This document shows, piece after piece, positions 1 to 7,433 of a stretch of 64,000 nucleotides of DNA (positions are counted from its first letter, which is position 1; each line of letters opens with the position of its first letter). The stretch is from Flavobacterium glycines (lineage in GTDB: Bacteria; Bacteroidota; Bacteroidia; Flavobacteriales; Flavobacteriaceae). Location of the stretch: positions 1 to 64,000 of the forward strand of contig NZ_FNEO01000003.1 of assembly GCF_900100165.1 (NCBI RefSeq), written 5' to 3'. Both the position numbers and the translations under genes were made by a program. The notes under the pieces are model-generated. The model was not told where the DNA came from. It searched no databases and was given only the letters and a program-made list of their open reading frames with translations.

Positions 1-116
1 ATACGCGTTACGCACCCGTGCGCCGGTCTCTAGGTCCGAAAACCTATACCCCTCGACTTGCATGTGTTAAGCCTGCCGCTAGCGTTCATCCTGAGCCAGG
101 ATCAAACTCTTCATCG
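1..116 (-). rRNA. 16S rRNA gene, 5' end only (partial)
   Basis: Read on the minus strand, the sequence contains the universal 5' region AGAGTTTGATCCTGGCTCAG, then GATGAACGCTAGCGGCAGGC and CTTAACACATGCAAGTCGAG. This is the bacterial 16S start in its Bacteroidota form. The mature 5' end lies near 114-117; the rest of the gene runs off the left edge. The conserved match makes the identity certain; only the exact 5' nucleotide is approximate. Confidence 0.98.
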
Positions 117-315
117 TATATTTTGCGAGATATAATCTCTTTTTTATATTTGACTTCAGATCTAGTGGTTTCTTTCGAATCTTTTGATTCTATTACTCTT
201 ATTTTATTTGTTTCGATTTACATCGAAACGGCTGTCAATTCAATATGTCTAGGAACGTGTCTTCTTATTATTTTCGCTTCTTTTTCACACCGTGGTGTGT
301 TTCTCGAAGCGGGTG
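117..315 (-). other. rRNA operon leader with small hairpins
   Basis: This is transcribed leader between the proximal rRNA promoter and the 16S gene. Visible inverted repeats are CACACC-GT-GGTGTG at 286-299, just after the expected start of transcription, GTTTCGAT-TTAC-ATCGAAAC at 210-229, GAATC-TTTT-GATTC at 177-190 and GAGAT-ATA-ATCTC at 127-139. They could serve leader folding or pre-16S processing. I did not find an E. coli-like boxA. The open frames here (18-356, 245-460) are not genes. Confidence 0.6.
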
Positions 316-345
316 CAAAAGTACAACTTCTTTTCTTTCTGGCAA
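316..345 (-). promoter_or_regulatory. rRNA promoter P3 (proximal)
   Basis: On the minus strand, -33 TTG (343-345) is followed by 19 bp and then -7 TACTTTTG (316-323). This fits the Bacteroidota consensus TTG-N19..21-TAnnTTTG. Transcription would start near 309 and run into 16S. It is embedded in the motif GCGGGTGCAAAAGTA (forward strand), shared with the other two promoters. Confidence 0.8.
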
Positions 346-438
346 GCTTTTTTTGAAGTTTTTTTTAGAAAAATTTCTTTTCCGTTTTCTTCGTTTTTCT
401 TGTCAGTCTCTCAAGGAACGTCGCTCGTTTGCGGGGTG

Positions 439-469
439 CAAATGTAACATCTGTTTTTAAATCTCACAA
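439..469 (-). promoter_or_regulatory. rRNA promoter P2
   Basis: On the minus strand, -33 TTTG (467-470) lies 20 bp from -7 TACATTTG (439-446). It sits 123 bp upstream of the proximal promoter and is surrounded by the same GTGCAAA-GTA core, so it looks like a duplicated promoter unit. Confidence 0.78.
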
Positions 470-559
470 ACTTTTTTAAACCTTTTTTTTAGAAATTAAT
501 TTCTAATTTGATTTGTTAGTCTGTCAGTATTTTTATGAACGTCTGCGTTGTTGCGGGTG

Positions 560-589
560 CAAAAGTAGAACCTTTATTCGTTTTAACAA
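560..589 (-). promoter_or_regulatory. rRNA promoter P1 (distal)
   Basis: On the minus strand, -33 TTG (587-589) lies 19 bp from -7 TACTTTTG (560-567). It is 121 bp upstream of the middle promoter. The flanks GAACGTC and GCGGGTGCAAA-GTA are shared with the middle unit. Confidence 0.78.
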
Positions 590-798
590 TGACTTTTCTA
601 AACTATTTTCAAACTATTTTTTAATACACTGAAAACGTGAAACTTATTTTTCTGAGATTTTGGGATTTGTAGGAGTTTAGATGGATGAATACCGTGTTTT
701 ATAGCTTTTCCGCACAGATGAACCAAGAAAACACAGAGGTTCGCTAAGGGGTTTTCCGGAATTTAGAGTATAAATGTTGTTTTTACCACCACTGCCCT
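590..798. other. Non-coding spacer
   Basis: I see no gene here. A stretch near 720-755 (AACACAGAGGTTCGCTAAGG) resembles the degenerate intergenic filler found again at 47690-47950 and 51871-52270. Otherwise the spacer is plain AT-rich sequence between the distal rRNA promoter and the structured repeat. Confidence 0.5.
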
Positions 799-876
799 AG
801 CCCTGATAGAAGCGAAAATCCTTTCCTGACGACCTTTAGTCATGAAAGATTGTAGCGGATAGCAGGAAAAAGCTCC
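799..876 (+). ncRNA. Structured intergenic repeat, copy A
   Basis: It begins AGCCCTGATAGAAGCG and ends AGCGGATAGCAGG then AAAAAGCTCC. The ends can pair through CCTG and CAGG. The middle forms a hairpin, CTTTCCTGAC with GTCATGAAAG, with one mismatch. A second copy at 21171-21250 (minus strand) keeps both ends but has a different, perfectly paired middle stem, which argues for a conserved RNA fold. I recall this type of element as recurrent between flavobacterial genes. A relation to a named family such as the Flavo-1 motif is a guess. Confidence 0.55.
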
Positions 877-923
877 AAAAAACTACTCTTATATATGTAC
901 CGAATTTTTTTAATTGAAAGGCA

Positions 924-956
924 TAAAAAAACCTGTCTCATTTAGAACGAGACAGG
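924..956 (-). terminator. Terminator of the DUF4294 gene
   Basis: CCTGTCTC (932-939) pairs with GAGACAGG (949-956). On the minus strand the stem is followed by a run of seven T. It lies 35 bp past the stop of the gene at 991-1656. Confidence 0.85.
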
Positions 957-990
957 CTGTATAGTTTAAACTTATTATTTTTAATATAAA

Positions 991-1656
991 TTATGGTAAT
1001 CTACTTTCCCAATATTCATTTAATTTGTCCAGATTTACAGGATTAGCTGCTGGTTGATTCTGAAGTCTTCCTGTATCAAAAGCTTCTTGAAGAATATTTT
1101 CAATTAAATAATCCTCATTGGTTTCATATGGTAAGTATTGCGATTTTAAATCAATGTCAAACATACTTGCAGCTGTATTAGACCAAAAAGCCTTCCAACC
1201 ACTTTTCAGGGTTTTAATTAATTCGTAAGTACTTTTCCCTGTTTGCCGATGAATCAACTTAACCAAAATACGCCCCTGACTTCGGGATAACTTTTTTAGC
1301 CTTGCTTCAAATTCATTAGTCAAATAATCTTCAACTATTTTAAAGTACTTTCTTTTTTCTCTTTCAGAAGAGAGTCTGGCCATACCTTTATTTAAATTTG
1401 TTAATCTGTCGGCAGCTAATTTAGCATAAGGATAAGTTCTGTAAACTCTATTTTGCAATATAAGGTACTGCTTCCTTCCTTCTTCGTCCAACTTACTTTT
1501 AGAAACTACAATTTCAGGCAATTTAATAGTATCATTTAAAAGACTGTCTTTTTCGGTCAACACATATCCCATTGCATCGGGATTATAAGGAACCCCCTGA
1601 CTAAAGCCAGAAAAAGACAATAGAAATAAAATTGCTATAAAATAAATAGACTTCAT
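991..1656 (-). CDS. DUF4294 domain-containing exported protein
   Basis: This 221-residue protein has an N-terminal signal peptide (hydrophobic residues 5-17, then FSQG), so it is probably periplasmic or envelope-associated. The body is a DUF4294-like region rich in Lys and Arg (for example SRSQGRILVKLIHRQTGKS around residues 125-143) with helical character. The function of this family is unknown to me. It is transcribed alone and divergently from an M42 peptidase 84 bp away, a pairing I believe recurs in flavobacteria, which may mean a shared promoter region but proves no shared role. A strong terminator follows. Confidence 0.8.
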   Translation of the reverse strand: MKSIYFIAILFLLSFSGFSQGVPYNPDAMGYVLTEKDSLLNDTIKLPEIVVSKSKLDEEGRKQYLILQNRVYRTYPYAKLAADRLTNLNKGMARLSSEREKRKYFKIVEDYLTNEFEARLKKLSRSQGRILVKLIHRQTGKSTYELIKTLKSGWKAFWSNTAASMFDIDLKSQYLPYETNEDYLIENILQEAFDTGRLQNQPAANPVNLDKLNEYWESRLP

Positions 1657-1740
1657 ATTAAGGATTATAATTTGGTGTAAAATTATACATTAAATATACA
1701 ACTGTAATACCAAATTTATAATTTAGCAAAAAAATATTTT

Positions 1741-2829
1741 ATGAATACAAAATCGATATTAAACAATGAATCAATGGCTTTTTTAGAAAGCTACCTTAAT
1801 AATGCTTCACCGACCGGTTACGAAAGTAGCGGACAAAAAATATGGATGGAGTATCTAAAACCTTATGTTGATACATTTATAACAGACACTTACGGAACAG
1901 CTGTAGGAGTTATCAATCCGGATGCTCCTTTTAAAGTGGTAATTGAAGGTCATGCTGATGAAATTTCCTGGTATGTAAACTATATTACTGATGACGGATT
2001 AATATATGTAATTAGAAACGGAGGTTCTGACCATCAAATTGCACCTTCAAAAAGAGTAAACATCCATACTAAAAACGGTATTGTAAAAGGTGTTTTTGGG
2101 TGGCCGGCTATTCATACCAGAAACAGGGACAAAGAAGAAAATCCAAAAATCAGTAATATTTTTATAGATTTAGGTTGTGAAACTAAAGAGCAGGTAGAAA
2201 AACTGGGAGTTCATGTAGGCTGTGTGATTACTTATCCTGATGAATTTGAGATTTTAAATGAAAACAAATTTGTTTGTCGTGCTATTGACAACCGTATGGG
2301 AGGTTTTATGATTGCCGAAGTAGCCCGTCTATTGCACGAAAATAAAATAGAACTACCTTTTGGACTTTATATAACTAATGCTGTTCAGGAAGAAGTAGGT
2401 TTACGTGGCGCAGAAATGATTACTCAAACCATCAAACCTAATGTAGCTATTATTACTGATGTATGTCATGATTCTACTACGCCAATGATTGATAAAAAAA
2501 TAGAAGGAGAAACTAAAATAGGTAAAGGTCCTGTTATTACTTACGCACCGGCTGTACAAAACAATTTAAGAGACTTAATTATTGACACTGCCGAAGAAAA
2601 AGAAATTCCTTTCCAAAGACTAGCCTCTTCAAGAGTTACAGGAACTGATACCGATGCCTTTGCTTACAGTAATGGCGGAGTGGCTTCAGCTTTAATTTCA
2701 CTTCCTTTACGCTATATGCATACCACTGTAGAAATGGTACATAAAGAAGATGTAGAAAATGTTATTAAATTAATCTACGAAACTATAGTAAAAATAGAAA
2801 ACAACGAGACTTTTTCTTATTTTAAATAA
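1741..2829 (+). CDS. M42 family metallo-aminopeptidase
   Basis: This 362-residue cytosolic peptidase belongs to the M42 family (glutamyl aminopeptidase / FrvX / TET type), which trims N-terminal residues from peptides with two metal ions. The expected metal and catalytic residues can be placed: His71 and Asp73 in EGHADE, Asp183 in AIDNRMGG, Glu217-Glu218 in QEEVGLRGA, Asp240 in ITDVCHD and His327 in RYMHTTVEM. The length is normal and the ATG start is clean. No partner gene follows; the stop is closed by a hairpin before the response-regulator gene. Substrate preference cannot be read from sequence. Confidence 0.93.
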   Translation: MNTKSILNNESMAFLESYLNNASPTGYESSGQKIWMEYLKPYVDTFITDTYGTAVGVINPDAPFKVVIEGHADEISWYVNYITDDGLIYVIRNGGSDHQIAPSKRVNIHTKNGIVKGVFGWPAIHTRNRDKEENPKISNIFIDLGCETKEQVEKLGVHVGCVITYPDEFEILNENKFVCRAIDNRMGGFMIAEVARLLHENKIELPFGLYITNAVQEEVGLRGAEMITQTIKPNVAIITDVCHDSTTPMIDKKIEGETKIGKGPVITYAPAVQNNLRDLIIDTAEEKEIPFQRLASSRVTGTDTDAFAYSNGGVASALISLPLRYMHTTVEMVHKEDVENVIKLIYETIVKIENNETFSYFK

Positions 2830-2843
2830 GAGCTTCAAATTAC

Positions 2844-2871
2844 AATTCGGCTATTCAACAATAGCCGAATT
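2844..2871 (+). terminator. Hairpin after the M42 gene
   Basis: AATTCGGCTATT (844-855 of this kilobase) pairs perfectly with AATAGCCGAATT, around a CAAC loop. The T-run is short (TTTC), so termination may be partial. It separates the peptidase gene from the two-component genes. Confidence 0.6.
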
Positions 2872-2886
2872 TCAAACTAAATAAAT

Positions 2887-3567
2887 ATGAAAATTCTACT
2901 ACTCGAAGACGATTTTACTTTATCCAAAGAAATATCTGCATTCTTTACTTCAAAAGAATTCGAGTGTATTCCATATTATGACGGCTCTTTATTATTAAAA
3001 AAATATTCCGCTTATGAATATGATTTAATAATTCTTGACATAAATGTTCCCGGAACAAATGGCATAGAAGTTTGCAAAGGCATTCGTAAAACAGATAAAA
3101 AAACACCTATAATCATGCTAACAGCCTTTAGTGAAATAGAAGATAAACTAATTTGTTTTGACTATGGCGCCGATGATTATCTGGTTAAACCATTTCATTT
3201 TGAAGAATTACATGCCCGAATTTTATCTTTATTAAGACGAAAAGAAATTCCGCAGCAAACAGAAAACAAAATTATCATTGAAGATTTAGAAATCTTTGAA
3301 GATGAAATGAAAGTTTTTAGATCAGGTGAAGAAATTAAACTCACTCCAAAAGAGTTTAAATTGATCTTAATTTTAGCACAAGCCAAAGGAAAAATAATTT
3401 CCAAACAATTTATTGCCGAAAAACTTTGGGATTATCATATTGAAACCAATCAAAATACTATTGAAGTTTATATCAATTTTCTGCGAAAAAAGATTGATAA
3501 AGACCAAGAAGTAAAACTTATTCATACTAAAATAGGTTACGGCTACTATTTAAACAATCAGGAATGA
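2887..3567 (+). CDS. OmpR/PhoB-family response regulator
   Basis: This 226-residue protein has a receiver domain at about 1-115, with acidic pocket Glu7-Asp8-Asp9, phosphoacceptor Asp51 (LDINVPGTNG) and the conserved Lys in DDYLVKPFHF. A winged-helix DNA-binding domain covers about 128-226, with TPKEFKLI near its start and IGYGYYL at the wing. Its stop overlaps the start of the histidine kinase gene by 4 bp (ATGA), so the two are translationally coupled. The 11-bp direct repeats at 4941-4984, just upstream of the efflux genes, are the likely target. A CusR/CzcR-like role in metal sensing is inferred from context. Confidence 0.93.
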   Translation: MKILLLEDDFTLSKEISAFFTSKEFECIPYYDGSLLLKKYSAYEYDLIILDINVPGTNGIEVCKGIRKTDKKTPIIMLTAFSEIEDKLICFDYGADDYLVKPFHFEELHARILSLLRRKEIPQQTENKIIIEDLEIFEDEMKVFRSGEEIKLTPKEFKLILILAQAKGKIISKQFIAEKLWDYHIETNQNTIEVYINFLRKKIDKDQEVKLIHTKIGYGYYLNNQE

Positions 3568-4922
3568 CATTAAAAAACCGAATATCACTTTTAGTAAGCT
3601 TACTGTTTACAATTCTTTTTGCTTTGGCATCAACAGTGATATTTATCTTATATTCTAATTTTAGAAAAGAAGAATTCAGAGATCGTTTAGAAATAAAAGC
3701 CCTTTCAAATATTAAACTTTTAGTCAATGTAAAAGAAGTTGATAATAAACTTTTAAAAATGATAGACCAAAATTCTATCAATAAACTCTACAACGAAAAA
3801 ACTTTAGTTTTTGATTCTAATTTTAAACTCATTTACAGTAGTATTGATGATGCTAAAATTAATTGGTCGGCAGAAGACTTAAAATATCTTAAAAAACACA
3901 AAACTTTCTTTAAACAACAAGGCGATTATGAAGTATATGGTGTTTTTTATGACACAAACGACAAGGATTTTTACGCCTTAATTTCGGCAACGGATAATTA
4001 TGGAAAAAGAAAATTACTCTTTTTAAGATACACCTTAATCGTATCCTATCTTCTTTTTACTTGTATATGTTGGGTTTTAACTTCGTTTATGGTCAAAAAA
4101 GCCATGAATCCACTCAAATTATTTCATCAAAAAATAAAAAAAATCAACGAAAACAATCTGGATACCCGTATTACCTCTAAGAGCACCAGAAATGAAATTG
4201 ATTTGATTGCTAATGAATTTAATTTTATGATGGATCGAATAGAAATCTCGTATCAAAAACAAAAAGAATTCACCGCACACGCTTCACACGAGCTCCGAAC
4301 ACCATTATCCAGAATTACAGCACAAATTGAAAATACAATTGATGATGTTACTACATCTGCCAAAGAAAAAACTTTTTTAAAGACTATTTTATCAGATGTC
4401 AATCATCTGTCGGAATTAATCAATTCCTTGTTGATATTATCTAAAATTGAATCTAAAAATACCGAAAACAGCGAAGTTCATCGTATGGATGAAATTTTAT
4501 TTTCGGCAATGAAAAAACTCAAAAAAAGCTTTCCTGATTTTGTAATATTATTTGAAATGGAAGAAAGCGACAATTTAGATACCGCATTAGAAATTAAAGG
4601 CAATAAAAATCTATTGGAAATAGCTTTAAATAATGTTTTAAAAAATGCCTGTCTTTATTCAGACAACAAACAAGCTCAGGTGAAAATTAGTACCTCCGGA
4701 GATAATCTTATTATTTCGATTTCAAACACCGGAAATACTTTAAGTGAAAACGAGCAGAAAAAACTTTTTCAGGCTTTTATGCGTGGAAAAAACTCAAAAG
4801 AAATCTCGGGATTTGGTCTTGGATTGCGAATTGTAAATCGAATTTTAACACTCCATAAAGCGCGAATTATTTATAGTATTCCTAAAGAAAAGACTAATTT
4901 ATTCCAACTTATTTTTCATTAA
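3564..4922 (+). CDS. Sensor histidine kinase of the efflux operon
   Basis: This is a 452-residue inner-membrane kinase. TM1 is at about 9-30, a periplasmic sensor region at about 31-150, and TM2 at about 153-175. A HAMP-like linker follows (KKAMNPLKLF), then the HisKA domain with phosphoacceptor His242 in ASHELRTPLSR. The HATPase domain has an N-box (LNNVLKNACLYS) and a G-box (GFGLGLRIVNR). It is coupled to the response regulator by a 4-bp overlap. The periplasmic loop has no obvious metal-binding His/Cys cluster, so the ligand is unknown; metal sensing is inferred from the neighbouring pump. Confidence 0.92.
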   Translation: MTLKNRISLLVSLLFTILFALASTVIFILYSNFRKEEFRDRLEIKALSNIKLLVNVKEVDNKLLKMIDQNSINKLYNEKTLVFDSNFKLIYSSIDDAKINWSAEDLKYLKKHKTFFKQQGDYEVYGVFYDTNDKDFYALISATDNYGKRKLLFLRYTLIVSYLLFTCICWVLTSFMVKKAMNPLKLFHQKIKKINENNLDTRITSKSTRNEIDLIANEFNFMMDRIEISYQKQKEFTAHASHELRTPLSRITAQIENTIDDVTTSAKEKTFLKTILSDVNHLSELINSLLILSKIESKNTENSEVHRMDEILFSAMKKLKKSFPDFVILFEMEESDNLDTALEIKGNKNLLEIALNNVLKNACLYSDNKQAQVKISTSGDNLIISISNTGNTLSENEQKKLFQAFMRGKNSKEISGFGLGLRIVNRILTLHKARIIYSIPKEKTNLFQLIFH

Positions 4923-4940
4923 AAAACAAATTTCTCTTCA

Positions 4941-4999
4941 TTTTTAAGTTCTTTTTAAGTTCAATTTAAGTCACTTTAAAGACTAACAAAACAACTTTG
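4941..4999 (+). promoter_or_regulatory. Direct-repeat operator and promoter of the efflux genes
   Basis: Two identical 11-mers, TTTTTAAGTTC at 4941-4951 and 4952-4962, are followed in phase by AATTTAAGTCA (4963-4973) and the weaker CTTTAAAGACT (4974-4984). An 11-bp direct-repeat period is the classic binding pattern of PhoB/OmpR-type regulators. A -7 box, CAACTTTG (4992-4999), lies just downstream. No TTG is found at the -33 position; the repeats sit there instead, as expected for an activator-dependent promoter. The tolC-like gene starts at 5020. Confidence 0.75.
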
Positions 5000-5019
5000 T
5001 ATCAAATAAAAATGATACA

Positions 5020-6267
5020 ATGAAAAAGTTATTTGCATTATTATTACTGATTTCTCTCAATCAGCAAATTAGCGCACAAAAAACAGTCACATTAGAAGAC
5101 TGCGAAAGTCAATTTTTAAAAAACAATCTTTTCCTTTTAGCATCACATTATAATATTGATGCAGCAAAAGCTTTAACTATTCAAGCACATATTTGGGACA
5201 ACCCAACTATTACTGCCAGTCTAAATGCTTACAATCCCCAAAGAGATCAGTTTTTTAACGTAGGCCAAAATGGTCAAAAAGCTTTTGGTATAGAACAGCT
5301 GATTTATTTAGGACGAAAGAAAAAGAATGAAATCAAACTAGCTCAGGCTAATGAACAATTAGCCGAACTTCAATTTAATGATTTACTTAGAAATCTAAAA
5401 CTGCAATTGCGTCAAAGCTTTTATACTGTTTTTTACAATTCAAAAAAACTGGAAACCACAGATAAACAACTTAGCCGACTTGAAGAATTAATTAACTCCT
5501 ATTCCATTCAGACTCAAAAAGGAAATTTACCTCTAAAAGACCTGGTTCGTTTACAATCTTTATACCTCAATTTCAAAAACGAGCGCATGGAAATTGTAAA
5601 TAACAATATTGTTGAACAATCTAATTTAAAATTATTATTAAATGAAACAGAAAACATCATACCCAATGTTTCTAATACAGAATTTAATAAATACCTAAAA
5701 ACAATTCCTTTTGATATTAAAAATTTGGAAAATGAAGCTATCACAAACAGACCTGATTATTTGGCTAAACAAAAAGAAATTGAGGCTAATGAATTGAATC
5801 TGAAATGGCAAAAATCATTGTCGATTCCGGATATCACTTTAGGCGCTAATTACGATCAACGCAGTGGTGCTTTTCAAAAAGAAACTAATTTAACCCTTGA
5901 CATCCCTTTACCTCTTTGGAATAAAAATAAAGGTAACATAAAATATGCTCAAAACATTTTAGATCAATCTAAAATTGAAAAGCAAAATTTTGATTTACAA
6001 ATACAAACCGAAATCACTACTGCCTGGAATAAATGGGACGAGTCCCGTAAAAACTACATGCTGATAAAACCAACTCTGAACTCTGATTTTGAAACAGTAT
6101 ACAACGGAATCTTAGACAATTTTCAAAAACAAAATATCAGTTTATTAGAATTTACTGATTTCATGGAAAGTTACAATCTGGCTACAGTACAAATAAATGA
6201 ATTAAAGAAAAACCTAGTTCTGTCTGCAGAAGAATTAAATAAAACCATCAATAAAGATCTATTTTAA
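5020..6267 (+). CDS. TolC-family outer membrane efflux protein
   Basis: This 415-residue protein has a signal peptide (residues 1-19, ending ISAQ). The rest has the TolC/CzcC layout: two repeats of long amphipathic helices rich in Gln, Asn, Lys and Glu (about 120-215 and 320-410), with beta-strand segments between them. It should form the trimeric outer-membrane exit duct of the RND pump encoded downstream. It is the first gene after the 11-bp repeat operator, and the adaptor gene follows after 13 bp. The call as a heavy-metal type duct rests on the operon. Confidence 0.9.
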   Translation: MKKLFALLLLISLNQQISAQKTVTLEDCESQFLKNNLFLLASHYNIDAAKALTIQAHIWDNPTITASLNAYNPQRDQFFNVGQNGQKAFGIEQLIYLGRKKKNEIKLAQANEQLAELQFNDLLRNLKLQLRQSFYTVFYNSKKLETTDKQLSRLEELINSYSIQTQKGNLPLKDLVRLQSLYLNFKNERMEIVNNNIVEQSNLKLLLNETENIIPNVSNTEFNKYLKTIPFDIKNLENEAITNRPDYLAKQKEIEANELNLKWQKSLSIPDITLGANYDQRSGAFQKETNLTLDIPLPLWNKNKGNIKYAQNILDQSKIEKQNFDLQIQTEITTAWNKWDESRKNYMLIKPTLNSDFETVYNGILDNFQKQNISLLEFTDFMESYNLATVQINELKKNLVLSAEELNKTINKDLF

Positions 6268-6280
6268 AAACTATATCAAA

Positions 6281-7366
6281 ATGAACTATAAAATAATTTT
6301 AGGAATTGCTATCCTGAGTCTATCCTATACAAGTTGCAAAAAAGAAGTTGAAAATCCTGAAATTAAAACTTCTTTTGCTTTGAGCGATACTATGCTAAAA
6401 TCTACCACAACAGCTCAGGCAAAAATGGAACCATTAAAAAATGAGTTAAGTTTTTACGGAAAAATTACAGCCGACAACAATAAATCTATTGATGTATTCC
6501 CATTAGTTGGAGGAAATGTAATCAAAGTAAATGTTGAATTAGGCGATTATGTACACAAAGGACAAGTTTTAGCAATTATAAGAAGTACGGATATCGCCGA
6601 TTTTGAAAAGCAATTAATTGATGCCAAAAATGATTTATTAGTTGCCAAAAACAACTTAAAAGTTGCTCAGGAATTATTTGCTGGGAAATTAAATGCTGAA
6701 AGAGATGTACTGGAAGCAAAATCTGAGGTAAATAAAGCGCAATCCCAATTAAGTAAAATCCAGGAAACCTATAAAATTTATAATATCAAAGCCGGTTCTA
6801 TTTACGAAGTAACTGCTCCAATTAGTGGATTTATCATTCAAAAAAAGATTAATCAGGATATGCTTTTACGTAACGATCGTTCTGATAACATTTTTGATAT
6901 AGCTGAAATTAGTGAAGTATGGGCAATGGCTAATATTAACGAAATAGACATCAACAAAATAAAGCTTGGAATTGATGCGTCTGTAACCACATTAAGTTAT
7001 CCCGACAAAATTTTTAAAGGAAAAATAGATAAAATTTTCAACGTTATAGATCCTGAAACTAAAGCAATGCAGGCACGCGTCAAATTACAGAACCCTAATT
7101 ATATGCTAAAACCAGAAATGAATGCTAATATAAAATTATCATTCAATGAAGATCAATCTATGATTGCAATTCCTAATAATGCCATCATTTTTGACAAAAG
7201 CAAAAATTTTGTCATGATTTTCAAAGATCGTAACAACATAGAAACCAGACAAGTTGATGTGTACAGACAAGTCGGTGACACCACCTATATTTCGAATGGT
7301 TTAAAAGAAAACGAAAAAGTAATCACTAACAATCAGTTATTTATTTATGATGCCTTAAACGATTAA
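6281..7366 (+). CDS. RND efflux periplasmic adaptor, CusB/CzcB-like lipoprotein
   Basis: This 361-residue protein has an N-terminal lipoprotein signal with Cys19 in SYTSCKKE, so it is probably lipid-anchored in the inner membrane. The order is that of HlyD/CusB-type adaptors: a lipoyl-like half (about 70-100, ELGDYVHKGQVLAII), a helical hairpin (about 105-160), the second lipoyl half (YEVTAPISGFI), then a beta-barrel domain (TTLSYPDKIFKGKIDKI) and a membrane-proximal domain. It links the CzcA-like pump to the TolC-like duct. I see no Met-rich metal-binding N-terminus of the CusB kind. Confidence 0.9.
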   Translation: MNYKIILGIAILSLSYTSCKKEVENPEIKTSFALSDTMLKSTTTAQAKMEPLKNELSFYGKITADNNKSIDVFPLVGGNVIKVNVELGDYVHKGQVLAIIRSTDIADFEKQLIDAKNDLLVAKNNLKVAQELFAGKLNAERDVLEAKSEVNKAQSQLSKIQETYKIYNIKAGSIYEVTAPISGFIIQKKINQDMLLRNDRSDNIFDIAEISEVWAMANINEIDINKIKLGIDASVTTLSYPDKIFKGKIDKIFNVIDPETKAMQARVKLQNPNYMLKPEMNANIKLSFNEDQSMIAIPNNAIIFDKSKNFVMIFKDRNNIETRQVDVYRQVGDTTYISNGLKENEKVITNNQLFIYDALND

Positions 7367-7433
7367 AAATCTAAATGCATTGATTTTTGATTCAAATTCC
7401 CTTAAAACTTTATTCATTAAAATTATAACTAAA

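Noticed and set aside
18..460. Open frames 18-356 and 245-460 (+)
   Set aside because: They run through the antisense of the 16S 5' end, its leader and the rRNA promoters; composition is Phe/Ser-rich with no family features.
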